Source: Photobacterium profundum
Lineage (GTDB): Bacteria; Pseudomonadota; Gammaproteobacteria; Enterobacterales; Vibrionaceae
Assembly (NCBI RefSeq): GCF_003026285.1
Contig: NZ_PYOD01000017.1
Span: forward strand, 32,252 to 96,251
Reading direction: 5' to 3'
DNA: 64,000 nt
The notes beneath the pieces were generated by a model. That model ran no database searches and was not told the DNA's origin. It saw nothing but the letters and a program-made list of their open reading frames with translations. The first letter of the stretch is position 1. Each line of letters begins with the position of its first letter. Positions 28,301-36,439 of this stretch are shown here, in pieces. Both the position numbers and the translations under genes were made by a program.

Positions 28301-28843
28301 GCCATTGCCCGTGGGATCAGTCGTGTGCTTGAACACCCGTTATCGCTACGTTCATGGCCAGGTCAAGGCACTGTTTTTGCGCTCTCCGTTTCTCGTGGGG
28401 TATTAACTCAAAAGCAACGAACAGTGATCTCTCAGCAGGCGGCAGAAAAGGCAGCACCACTGAATGGAGTACGTGTGCTATGTGTCGACAATGAGCCTGA
28501 AATATTACTAGGGATGGAAACGTTACTGGTGCGGTGGGGCTGTGATGTGCGTTTAGCTGAAAGCGTTGTAGGCTCTATTCAGCAATTGGAAGATGGGTGG
28601 GTGCCAGAATTTGTCTTAAGTGATTACCACTTAGCTAACAACCAAACCGGATTACAAGTTTTACAGCAATGCAGTTTACGTTTGGGTAAAACTTTTAAAG
28701 GGGCAGTCATTAGTGCTGACCGAACATCAGAAACCCAGCAGGCTATTCGAGGGCATGGTTTTAGCTTTATTAGTAAACCTGTAAAGCCTTTGAAGTTACG
28801 CGCCTTATTGAATCAGCGACTGAAAAGTACAGTCAAAAACTGA
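25379..28843 (+). CDS. crbS: SLC5-linked hybrid sensor histidine kinase, CrbS type
   Basis: A 1154-residue membrane kinase. About 1-510 is a complete SSS/SLC5 transporter-like domain with some 13 hydrophobic segments. About 640-760 is a PAS domain (AIEHISQGIAVVDKQLRLVAWN), followed by a coiled coil. A HisKA domain has phospho-acceptor His800 in AVSHDLMQPLNAAR. A HATPase domain (DNGPGI, GLGLGLAIARG) and a C-terminal receiver with Asp1082 follow. This layout is that of CrbS, which in V. cholerae works with CrbR to switch on acs. ATG 25379 follows AGGAAG. A strong terminator lies 38 bp past the stop. Confidence 0.92.
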   Translation: MAQGWIVVPVSLAYLGLLFFIAWYGDKKVKWMAKYRPWIYSLSIAVYCTSWTFYGTVGQASQNTWSFLPIYLAPIIVFTLGWRILARLILIAKREHITSIADFIAARYGKSQGLAVLVTIIAVVGILPYIALQLRAITMGIDLIAPELGSGVGINEMDTAWLVTLALAVFTVLFGTRHIDTTEHHRGMMMAVAFESLVKLAAFLIVGVFAVGLLFELPDLQAVKASYLASSTPNIGSLLIHTMLTMAAIICLPRQFHTIVVENNRAQDLHKARWIFPLYLVLMGIFVLPLALAGQALMMPNVSADTYVISLPLQQGAESIALLAFLGGTSAASGMVIVSTIALAIMVSNDLVLPLVLRRLRVSGKNFSAFSGLLLNVRRALILLLLLSAWGFYQILDNIPSLSAIGLLSFAAIAQFAPALLGGIYWRKGNKKGVYAGLFGGSIIWVITMMAQTSMLAGNADTNVLLWLLTPPQIPVLQSITSVDWGMLLSILANVTLYTSVSLMTRSSLTERLQAATFVGAPLPEAENASLYQTRVTVAELEMLAARFVGRKRVHHAFRQFAEQHQDPLLPQQQASGVLIRHTERVLAGVFGASSARLVLTSALQGRNMQLEEVATIVDEASELFDFSRGLLQGAIEHISQGIAVVDKQLRLVAWNQRYLELFTFPPGLIQVGRPIADVIRHNAMDGLCGSGDPEKHVAKRVEHLQRGTAHTSSRVRADGQVIEVQGNPMPGGGFVMSFIDITAFRQAEQALKDANEHLEARVQKRTQELEQLNRRLVNATQQAEQQAQSKSRFLAAVSHDLMQPLNAARLFSSSLSELATEDETIKLSRHIESALGAAEDLIGDLLDVSRLEAGKLQVNVHPFPIREVLDTLSAEFGVLAKQQGIQFEVLESNAVIVSDPKLLRRALQNFLTNAFRYNPHGKVLLGVRRIKGKLQIEVWDNGPGIPLEKQADIFDEFTRIQTSGADHGLGLGLAIARGISRVLEHPLSLRSWPGQGTVFALSVSRGVLTQKQRTVISQQAAEKAAPLNGVRVLCVDNEPEILLGMETLLVRWGCDVRLAESVVGSIQQLEDGWVPEFVLSDYHLANNQTGLQVLQQCSLRLGKTFKGAVISADRTSETQQAIRGHGFSFISKPVKPLKLRALLNQRLKSTVKN

Positions 28844-28880
28844 TGTAACAAAGCTTGAAGGGCTGATGAATAGATAAAAG

Positions 28881-28910
28881 AAAACGGAGCATAGTGCTCC
28901 GTTTTTTATT
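28881..28910. terminator. bidirectional terminator (crbS / actP)
   Basis: Stem AACGGAGCA / TGCTCCGTT with loop TAG, flanked by an A-run and a T-run, between convergent crbS and actP. Confidence 0.88.
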
Positions 28911-28963
28911 CTAGCCAACGTATTGTTTACGTTGTGAGTTTCTTATATTCATAGGTTTAGCGT

Positions 28964-30667
28964 TTAATGGTCGTGTGCTTCACCCGCACCTTTAGGGTAG
29001 CGAATTGATTCAACCATATCTTGAACATCTTTTGGTACTTCAGCGGTGAACTTGTTAACCACAATGGAAACTACGAAGTTCAGACACATACCTAGCGTAC
29101 CAATACCTTCAGGGCTGATGCCGAAGAACCAGTTATCAGGTGTGCTTGCTGCTGGGTTGATAAACTTGAAGTAAATAATGTACGAGGCCGTAAACGTAAT
29201 ACCCGTTAGCATGCCCGCAATCGCACCTTCTTTGTTCATCTTCTTATAGAAGATGCCCAAAATAATCGCTGGGAAGAAAGAGGCTGCCGCTAAGCCGAAC
29301 GAGAAGGCAACAACCTGAGCCACAAATCCTGGTGGATTAATACCAAGGTAACCTGCACCGACTATCGCGAGAGCGGCACCGACTCGTGCTGCTAATAGCT
29401 CTTGTTTATCGGTCATGTCAGGCTTGAAGCCTTTCTTTAACAAGTCATGTGATATCGAGGTCGAGATAACCAATAGTAACCCTGCAGCGGTTGATAAAGC
29501 TGCGGCTAGGCCACCAGCTGCCAACAATGCCACTACCCAATTCGGTAAATTAGCTAACTCGGGGCTTGCCAGTACAATGATGTCGCGGTTGATATTCATT
29601 TCGTTACGATCATCGCCAGAATAGAACATTTTTCCGTCGTTGTTTTTATCTTCCCACTTAACTAGGCCTGTCTTCTCCCAGTTCTTAACCCAACCAGGGG
29701 CTTGTTCTGCAGATACGCCTTGCATGTCTGGGCCGTTGATTGTCTCAATCATATTGATACGCGCAAACGCGGCAACTGAAGGGGCTGTCGTATAAAGTAG
29801 TGAGATGAACAGTAGTGCCCAACCAGCAGAAATACGCGCATCTTTCACACGAGGAACCGTGAAGAAGCGAATAATAACGTGTGGTAAACCGGCAGTACCC
29901 ACCATCAATGCAGAACAGATAAAGAATACGTCAACCATACTCTTTGAACCATCGGTGTAGGCGGTGAAACCTAACTCTGTGGTTAATCCATCAAGCTTGT
30001 CAAGTACGTATGTTTCAGACCCTGTTAGCGTAGAACCCAAACCTAGTTGGGGGATACTGTTTCCCGTCATCATGATTGACGTAAATACTGCTGGAACAAG
30101 GAATGCAAAAATAAGAACACAAAATTGTGCAACCTGCGTGTAGGTAATACCTTTCATGCCACCTAGTACGGCGTAGAAAAATACGATACCCATACCGATA
30201 ATGATACCCATGTTGATATCAACTTCGAGGAAGCGGGCAAATACAACCCCAACTCCACGCATTTGACCTGCTACGTAAGTAAACGAAACGAAGATGGCAC
30301 AAAAGACAGCTACCATACGTGCAGTTCTAGAATAGTAACGCTCACCAATGAAATCAGGCACAGTAAACTGACCAAATTTACGTAAGTAAGGCGCAAGACA
30401 CAGTGCGAGTAGTACATAACCACCCGTCCAGCCCATTAGGTATACACCGCCATCGTAACCAACAAATGAGATGATACCTGCCATTGAAATAAACGATGCT
30501 GCCGACATCCAGTCAGCTGCGGTAGCCATACCATTCGCAATAGGATGAACCCCACCGCCAGCAACATAGAACTCACTTGTTGTTCCTGCGCGTGCCCAAA
30601 TGGCAATACCGATATACACCGAAAAGGTGAGACCCACTAAAATAAACGTCCAGGTTTGGATATCCAT
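28964..30667 (-). CDS. actP: cation/acetate symporter
   Basis: A 567-residue SSS-family inner-membrane transporter that imports acetate and similar short carboxylates with a cation. Characteristic segments are FYVAGGGVHPIANGMATAADWMSAASFISMAG, GLPHVIIRFFTVP and the long periplasmic loop around 300-370. The frame opens at 30715, but AAGAGG precedes ATG 30667 (MDIQTW). The gene is 10 bp after its small partner. With Acs it forms the acetate uptake pathway. Substrate specificity is by family and context. Confidence 0.92.
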   Translation of the reverse strand: MDIQTWTFILVGLTFSVYIGIAIWARAGTTSEFYVAGGGVHPIANGMATAADWMSAASFISMAGIISFVGYDGGVYLMGWTGGYVLLALCLAPYLRKFGQFTVPDFIGERYYSRTARMVAVFCAIFVSFTYVAGQMRGVGVVFARFLEVDINMGIIIGMGIVFFYAVLGGMKGITYTQVAQFCVLIFAFLVPAVFTSIMMTGNSIPQLGLGSTLTGSETYVLDKLDGLTTELGFTAYTDGSKSMVDVFFICSALMVGTAGLPHVIIRFFTVPRVKDARISAGWALLFISLLYTTAPSVAAFARINMIETINGPDMQGVSAEQAPGWVKNWEKTGLVKWEDKNNDGKMFYSGDDRNEMNINRDIIVLASPELANLPNWVVALLAAGGLAAALSTAAGLLLVISTSISHDLLKKGFKPDMTDKQELLAARVGAALAIVGAGYLGINPPGFVAQVVAFSFGLAAASFFPAIILGIFYKKMNKEGAIAGMLTGITFTASYIIYFKFINPAASTPDNWFFGISPEGIGTLGMCLNFVVSIVVNKFTAEVPKDVQDMVESIRYPKGAGEAHDH

Positions 30668-30677
30668 AACTAACCTC

Positions 30678-30944
30678 TTAGTCTTCTTGTACGTTGAACT
30701 TACGGTCGAGTGCATTCATGCGCACTACGTAGACAAAAATCAGTACCACAAAGGTATAAATGGAACCCTGTTGCGAGAACCAAAACCCTAATTTGAAGCC
30801 ACCGATTTGGAAGTTGTTAAGAACATCGACAAATAAAATGCCGGCACCGAACGAAACCATGAACCAAATAGTGAGTAGGTAAGCCATTGTACTGAGGTTT
30901 TCTTTCCAGTAGGCCTTAGCCTGCTCCTTGGATTCAAACGCCAT
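30678..30944 (-). CDS. DUF4212 small subunit of sodium:solute symporter
   Basis: An 88-residue protein with two transmembrane segments (about 22-45 and 52-75) and the DUF4212 signature YWKENL...GGFKLGFWFSQQGSIYTFVVLIFVYVVRM. It is the conserved small companion of ActP-type symporters, used here instead of the DUF485 protein (YjcH) found in E. coli. AAGGAG places the start at ATG 30944; the upstream ATGs at 30965 and 30950 lack spacing. It is first in the DUF4212-actP operon. Confidence 0.92.
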   Translation of the reverse strand: MAFESKEQAKAYWKENLSTMAYLLTIWFMVSFGAGILFVDVLNNFQIGGFKLGFWFSQQGSIYTFVVLIFVYVVRMNALDRKFNVQED

Positions 30945-31063
30945 TGTCATCTCCTTACACGTCATGTTAATAATCGCGGCAAATGCGCGTTAATAAAATG
31001 TTACAGAAAGACAATAGCAACGATCTTACAACTAAACAGTGCAACTTTAGTCGTGCTAAAAAC

Positions 31064-31094
31064 CAAAAAATCGCCCAGAAACAGGCGATTTTGT
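31064..31094 (-). terminator. terminator of marC-family gene
   Basis: Minus-strand stem AAATCGCC / GGCGATTT (31068-31075 with 31084-31091), with TTTTTT after it, between the marC-type gene and DUF4212. Confidence 0.75.
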
Positions 31095-31146
31095 GAGATG
31101 AGATAGAAATTTAGCATGTTAATGACTTGTTGCATTAGCCGAAGGT

Positions 31147-31779
31147 CTAAGTCATAAGGTAAAAATCCTTGATACCAATTAGCAGGTTGTTTACTGCCAC
31201 TGCGGCAAGGATTAACCCCATCACTCGGCTAATAATCGCAGCCCCTACATTACCAATATATTTCTGGATTTTATTTGCCCCAAGCATTAAGAATAACGTG
31301 ACTAATAAAACACTCAGCATCACTAATGTTGTGACTATCTGATCGCCCAGCGAGTAACGGTTGTTATCCGTTAACATTACCACTGCCATCATGGCTCCTG
31401 GTGATGCAATGGAAGGCACCGCTAAAGGGTATACCGCTAAGCTACCTAGTTCAGAGTGCTGAACTTCTTGTTCGCTTATCTTACATTCTTGGTCTACTTT
31501 TCCTTCGCCAAAAATCATTGTTAGGGCAAAAAGTAGCAGAACAAGCCCCCCAGCAGCTTGAAAAGCAGGAAGGGGTATTTGCATCGCTTCCAGTAATATC
31601 TGACCGATAATAATAAAGAACAATAAAATTCCGGCAGATATAGCAATGGCTTTTAGTGCGACTAAGCGGCGCTGTTGTGCATTTAGGTGGCTGGTTTGAG
31701 CAAGGTACACGGGTACTGAGCCGATAGGATCGACAACAGCCCAAATGAGGACGAACTGGGTGAGAAGGACACTGAGCAA
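31147..31779 (-). CDS. MarC-family integral membrane protein
   Basis: A 210-residue inner-membrane protein with six hydrophobic segments and the MarC-family motifs WAVVDPIGSVPVYL (start), FQAAGGLVLLLFALTMI and PLAVPSIASPGAMMAVVML. The family (E. coli MarC, YhgN, YchE) has no settled function; it was once linked to antibiotic resistance. It lies between crbR and actP, but with its own terminator, so a link to acetate is only positional. Confidence 0.88.
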   Translation of the reverse strand: MLSVLLTQFVLIWAVVDPIGSVPVYLAQTSHLNAQQRRLVALKAIAISAGILLFFIIIGQILLEAMQIPLPAFQAAGGLVLLLFALTMIFGEGKVDQECKISEQEVQHSELGSLAVYPLAVPSIASPGAMMAVVMLTDNNRYSLGDQIVTTLVMLSVLLVTLFLMLGANKIQKYIGNVGAAIISRVMGLILAAVAVNNLLIGIKDFYLMT

Positions 31780-32081
31780 AATAACCCCCTAAATTAAAAT
31801 CGTTAATTGTATGAAAGAATAATTAATTTTTACTGGTTTTTTCTATGATATTAATGATGTTAGCAAAAATATATTCTTTTAAGGGGGATATTTTGATATT
31901 AAATTGTATTTAAAATTTTCAGGGTTTAATAATTAGCCCTATTTACAGTGGGTAATCGGTAATTATTGCTTTCTGTGGAGTTTTGAAATGAAATGATGGT
32001 GAAGGCTCTGTTTTGGTATGTTTTTTGACAGGTATTTTCAGGTATCAACGAAGATAAATTAATACCTGATGTCTTTATAAC
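31780..32081. other. 302-bp AT-rich gap between marC-type gene and crbR
   Basis: Very AT-rich upstream region of the marC-type gene and downstream region of crbR. I see no open frame with a ribosome site and no convincing GC-rich hairpin. Confidence 0.4.
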
Positions 32082-32717
32082 CTATTGGGCCAAATCCATT
32101 TGCTGTAATAGAATCACGGCTTGAGTGCGGTTCTTAACCCCGAGCTTGCGAAAAATAGCGGTCATGTGAGCTTTGATTGTTGCTTCTGATACATTCAACT
32201 CATACGCAATTTGCTTATTAAGCAAACCATCAGACAGCATGCATAACACTTTATATTGCTGGGGAGTTAATGAGGCTATTTTCTGGGCAAGATCATTAAC
32301 TTCATCATCTTCACCCCCGAGCCCTTCAGGAAAAAAGGGTTCTCCTTCGAGCACTTGATGTAGAGCGCTGATTAGCGCGCGCATATCACTTGATTTAGGA
32401 ATAAAGCCAAATGCACCGTGGTTGCGAACCTGTTTTACAACTGTAATCTCTTCACTGGCGGATATCACGACGATGGGTAGGTCTGGATATTGGTTACGTA
32501 GTTGAATTAAACCTGACATGCCATTCGCGCCCGGCATTTTTAAATCGAGCAGCAATAAATCTACATCATGCTCTTTTTCTAACAAGCTGAGCAGAGTATC
32601 AAGCGACTCAGCTTCGAGTAGATTGGCACCGCTGATCGCCATATGCACTGATTGAAAAAGTGCATTACGAAACAAAGGGTGATCATCAGCGATAACAATC
32701 GTGTATTGAGCGTCCAT
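32082..32717 (-). CDS. crbR: LuxR/NarL-type response regulator, CrbR type
   Basis: A 211-residue response regulator: a receiver domain (acidic pocket IADDHPLF, phospho-acceptor Asp58 in LLLLDLKMPG, Lys in FIPKSSD) and a C-terminal LuxR helix-turn-helix (LTPQQYKVLCMLSDGLLNKQIAYELNVSEATIKAHM). The frame extends to 32888 but AAAAGGTAGCC marks ATG 32717. Its closeness to crbS, actP and acs supports assignment as CrbR, the activator of acs in vibrios. It would act on the acs and probably actP promoters. Confidence 0.87.
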   Translation of the reverse strand: MDAQYTIVIADDHPLFRNALFQSVHMAISGANLLEAESLDTLLSLLEKEHDVDLLLLDLKMPGANGMSGLIQLRNQYPDLPIVVISASEEITVVKQVRNHGAFGFIPKSSDMRALISALHQVLEGEPFFPEGLGGEDDEVNDLAQKIASLTPQQYKVLCMLSDGLLNKQIAYELNVSEATIKAHMTAIFRKLGVKNRTQAVILLQQMDLAQ

Positions 32718-32922
32718 GGCTACCTTTTCACTATTATTTTTAATTACGCTATCACTGCTATAAAACCAGATCAATTCGTTAACACTCAAGATAAGAGCTA
32801 GATCAGACAAGGCTTGACGATAGATGTAATAATCATGCTGAATCCGCGCATTGCTGGAAAAATAAAAAAAAAGAGCGCTATTTAGCACTCTTTTAAATTT
32901 AGTTAGTTATCAATTTTCGCTG

Positions 32923-34830
32923 TTAATTATTCGCAGTTTGACGCTGGATATGCTCAAGGAAAGGGGATGCTTTCATGAAGCCCGTTAGACGTGCATTCTT
33001 TTGTGGATTACCTTCTTTATCCCAAAAATCGATAGTCGGTAAGCCCAACACATTCATTTCTTTCAGCAATTGAATATCTTGCGGTGAACTCTTTGTCACA
33101 TCGGCTTGCAGTAAAACAAATTTGTTTAACTCGGGCATAACCGATGCATTGTGGAAGGTGTACTTTTCAAACTCTTTACAGGCCACACACCAGTCAGCGT
33201 AAAAATCTAACATTACTGGTTTGCCCTGTGCTTTCGCCGCAGCTAATGCGCTATTAAGCTCGTTGATATTGGCGATACGTTGAAATTCTATGTTATTTGA
33301 CTCACTTGCTGTTGTGGTTGTTGGCTGCGTGCCTGTAATGGCTTGATATAAAGGCTGGGTTGCAATGAATAATCCTAAGATAGCGACAACTGCCAATGTA
33401 CTGCTACGCCATGATGCCGGCATGGTGGTTTTGATGTGATACAACCAACCAAATGCTGCAATGCCCAGTGCTGACCATAAATAAGGTACCCACTGGTGCG
33501 GTAAAATGCGCTCTAGTAAGAAAATAGGCACGGCTAATAAAATAAACCCAAAGAATATTTTTACATGGTTCATCCAATTTCCTGCTTTAGGTAGCAGCTT
33601 ATTGCCAAACATCGCGGCAAGAATCAGCGGGATCCCCATACCAATTGCAAGTGCATACAGAGCGATGGCCCCCGTTAATAAATCACCACTTTGTGCGACA
33701 TACATTAACGCGCCAGATAATGGGGCAGTTGTACACGGTGAGCAGACCAAGCCAGAGATTGCGCCCATTGCAAATACACCACCGACACTGCCGCCTTGTT
33801 GCTTGTTACTGAGCCCACTTAACCATGTTTGCACACTGCTTGGCAGCTGTAAGGTATAAGCCCCGAACATGGACAGTGCGAGTAATACAAACATGACACT
33901 TAATGCAATTAACACATAAGGGTGCTGCAGTGCTGCTTGAAATTGCATGCCAGCAGAAGCAACTACTAATCCTAATAAAGTGTATGTCAGTGCCATGCCT
34001 TGCACATAAATAAAGGCTAAGCGAAATGCCCGACCTTGGCTGAGTTTACCGCCACCTAACACAATACCAGTCAGGATTGGGTACATCGGCAGTACACATG
34101 GCGTAAACGCTAAACCGACACCTAAAGCAAGGAACAAGAAGGGAGTCCACCATTGAGCAGCAAGATCGCTAGCCAGTTGGTCTTGTTGTGTGGCAGTCGT
34201 TGCCGAGTTTGTTGCTGCAAGGTTTGAAGTATTGGCTGGTTGTTTTGTTGGTGCTCTGACAGATGTTTGAACCTGCTGGTTAGTACCTTCGCGCGCATTT
34301 GTGTTAGTTACTGCATTAGTGCTTACTTTCGCTGTTGAGCCTATGATGGCAGATAATGGAATTTGTCGAATTTCTGGTGGGTAGCAAAAACCCGCCTTGG
34401 CACAACCTTGGTAACGTACGGTGAGTGTCGAGTTATTTGTGGCTTCAAGAATCGGCACCGTCACTGTTAATGGGTCGGTATAAATATTGACTTGCCCAAA
34501 GAATTCATCTTTGTATGGTTTGCCTGTAGGAATACCTATTTGACCTAATTGGGTATCATTGCCCGTAACCGATAGCTGATGTTGGTACAGGTAGTAACCC
34601 GGTTTAACTTGCCAATCTAGGTAAACACGATCGCCTTGTTGGCTAAAATTAAACGGAAAGGCTTCATCAACGGTGACAAATTTATTGGTGCTTTGGGTGT
34701 CATTAAAGAGCCCTGATATCGAAAATTCTGCTCGTGTTGGTAGGCTAAATACACTAATTAATAGGGTTCCCAGTATTAAAAAGAGGGAAACGATACGGGA
34801 CATCTCGCGATTTTTGTTCAATCCAATCAT
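32923..34830 (-). CDS. dsbD: thiol:disulfide interchange protein DsbD
   Basis: A 635-residue protein that moves electrons from cytosolic thioredoxin to periplasmic DsbC/DsbG and cytochrome maturation. After a signal peptide (cleavage near TRA-EFS), an N-terminal periplasmic alpha domain has Cys pair CAKAGFC. A central eight-TM beta domain carries CVLPMYPIL and CSPCTTAPLSG, and a C-terminal thioredoxin-like gamma domain carries WCVACK. An internal ATG at 34803 also gives a good signal peptide, but its GAG site touches the codon. It precedes the LysR-dcuA-aspA region, near the E. coli gene order. Confidence 0.95.
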   Translation of the reverse strand: MIGLNKNREMSRIVSLFLILGTLLISVFSLPTRAEFSISGLFNDTQSTNKFVTVDEAFPFNFSQQGDRVYLDWQVKPGYYLYQHQLSVTGNDTQLGQIGIPTGKPYKDEFFGQVNIYTDPLTVTVPILEATNNSTLTVRYQGCAKAGFCYPPEIRQIPLSAIIGSTAKVSTNAVTNTNAREGTNQQVQTSVRAPTKQPANTSNLAATNSATTATQQDQLASDLAAQWWTPFLFLALGVGLAFTPCVLPMYPILTGIVLGGGKLSQGRAFRLAFIYVQGMALTYTLLGLVVASAGMQFQAALQHPYVLIALSVMFVLLALSMFGAYTLQLPSSVQTWLSGLSNKQQGGSVGGVFAMGAISGLVCSPCTTAPLSGALMYVAQSGDLLTGAIALYALAIGMGIPLILAAMFGNKLLPKAGNWMNHVKIFFGFILLAVPIFLLERILPHQWVPYLWSALGIAAFGWLYHIKTTMPASWRSSTLAVVAILGLFIATQPLYQAITGTQPTTTTASESNNIEFQRIANINELNSALAAAKAQGKPVMLDFYADWCVACKEFEKYTFHNASVMPELNKFVLLQADVTKSSPQDIQLLKEMNVLGLPTIDFWDKEGNPQKNARLTGFMKASPFLEHIQRQTANN

Positions 34831-34979
34831 GCTTATTTGACTCTTCTACAGGCGAATCCAGATTAGGCTATTTTATCTATTAGGAACATATTAATGGCAT
34901 TAACGTGTCGGCCATTACCGTAACTATACTCTTTAGGACCGCCTTTTAAACATATTGGTTTCATCGTCAGACAATCAAT

Positions 34980-35897
34980 TTATGTTCCTGTTAGTGCATT
35001 TCGCATGAAATCGATAAAACACGTTATATGATTTGGTACATACCCCAAGCGTTGATACAGCATATAAATGGGACGTGGTGGGGAATACCAGTCATCTATC
35101 ATGGTGGTGAGAGTGGATTTTTCTAGGGCATCTGCTACTACATAATTAGGTAAACACGCGATACCCAATCCGCTTATTGCTGCTTGTTTTACACTATTTA
35201 AATCGGCAATCGCCATACGCACAGGGGAATTGATCCAGATCGTTTCCGAGTGCGCTATATCAGTTTTACAAGTGAGTGCCCACTCAAACTCTGGCACGGT
35301 AGCTAAGCGGGCGTGGTGGTTTAATTCATCTGGATGACGAGGTATACCGTATTGTGCAAGATATTCTGGTGATGCGACGAGAGTACGTTGTGATTCGCCA
35401 ATTCTGGCAGCAGCAAAGCTGGAGTTAGGCTGTTGCCCCACTCGAAAGACAACGTCGTATTGCTCTGGGCTGTAATCATGGTGTTGATTCGATAAATGAT
35501 TAAGCGAAAGTGTGACCTCAGGATAAAGCGCTAGAAACTGATTAAACAGTGGCATGAGCTGATACGTTAACAAACCAACAGGAGCAGATATCCGTAATGC
35601 CCCTCTTGGATTTGAGCTGCTGGTATCCATTAATTCACTGGTTGTAGCTTCTAATTCGCCGAGTAATGGTTGGCAACGTTCAAAGTAATTTCGCCCCAAT
35701 GGTGTTAATGCCACATTGCGACTATCGCGAATAACCAGTTGGCTGCCAAGGGTATCCTCTAGCCGTTGTAATCGGCGACTCAGGGTCGTTGGGGGAATAT
35801 CTAACGCATTAGCTGCAGCTCTAAAACTTCCATGTTGGGCTATCGCAATTAGGGCGCGTAGGTCATCTAACTTCATACCATTTTTGCATCGCTGCAT
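34980..35897 (-). CDS. LysR-family transcriptional regulator
   Basis: A 305-residue LysR protein. The winged helix-turn-helix (LDDLRALIAIAQHGSFRAAANALDIPPTTLSRRLQRLE) is followed by a substrate-binding domain (RGALRISAPVGLLTYQLMPL, YDVVFRVGQ). GAGGT lies 10 bp before ATG 35897; ATG 35876 (MKLDDL) is an alternative and the frame opens as far as 36062. It is not divergent from an obvious target: dsbD follows and dcuA precedes it, all on one strand. It has no counterpart in the E. coli dsbD-dcuA interval, so it looks like a local insertion. Confidence 0.85.
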   Translation of the reverse strand: MQRCKNGMKLDDLRALIAIAQHGSFRAAANALDIPPTTLSRRLQRLEDTLGSQLVIRDSRNVALTPLGRNYFERCQPLLGELEATTSELMDTSSSNPRGALRISAPVGLLTYQLMPLFNQFLALYPEVTLSLNHLSNQHHDYSPEQYDVVFRVGQQPNSSFAAARIGESQRTLVASPEYLAQYGIPRHPDELNHHARLATVPEFEWALTCKTDIAHSETIWINSPVRMAIADLNSVKQAAISGLGIACLPNYVVADALEKSTLTTMIDDWYSPPRPIYMLYQRLGYVPNHITCFIDFMRNALTGT

Positions 35898-36439
35898 AAC
35901 GCTTTTACCTCTATCACATGGCTTATTTAATCTACTACTATAAGTGCTCAGGCTTTCCTGTCTTAAGCCTGATGTAGCAAACTGAGACATATCAAATAAG
36001 TTGTTTGGGAATAATAGCTTATTTGGCTCGAACAAAAACGATGGGAATCCGTTTTTGTTCATGGTCTTCGCCCTAGGATGGGGCGGAGATTTAATTCTTC
36101 ACTTTACCGCTTTCATGAGCAACGTGCTCAATCTCATTATTCAAAATATCATCAGACTCGTTTTGTTGCCTTACTGTTTTTAATTTCTGTTCTGCCCAAC
36201 CTTTATCGCTCTTCACATATAGCATTATTGCTACACGTATCCTATATCGGCTGATCATCTGTGCTGATTTAAATTGCGTTTAACAACGTTATACATTGTG
36301 TTACTAAAACCACGGCTGACTCTAAATTCTGCCTAGTAATTATCAATATTGTCTACGTCATTACCTGGCTATTTACTTAGCCATATAAAAGAAAAAGGCT
36401 ACCCGAAGGTAGCCTTAGTTGTATGTGCTTGTTTAGCGA
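35898..36439. other. 542-bp gap between the LysR gene and dcuA
   Basis: Holds the LysR promoter side and the dcuA terminator. A 62-codon upstream extension of the LysR frame exists without a ribosome site. No other gene is supported. Confidence 0.4.
36391..36420 (-). terminator. terminator of aspA-dcuA
   Basis: Minus-strand stem AAGGCTACC / GGTAGCCTT with a 4-nt loop (36404-36407), followed by TTTCTTTT, 24 bp after the dcuA stop. Confidence 0.85.

Noticed and set aside
35898..36062. N-terminal extension of the LysR protein
   Set aside because: Not LysR-like; the helix-turn-helix begins after 35897, which has a ribosome site.
36165..36195. GTTGCCTTACTGTTTTT resembling the repeat D block
   Set aside because: No AAAAAGCTGTACG about 90-100 bp upstream, so not counted as a copy.
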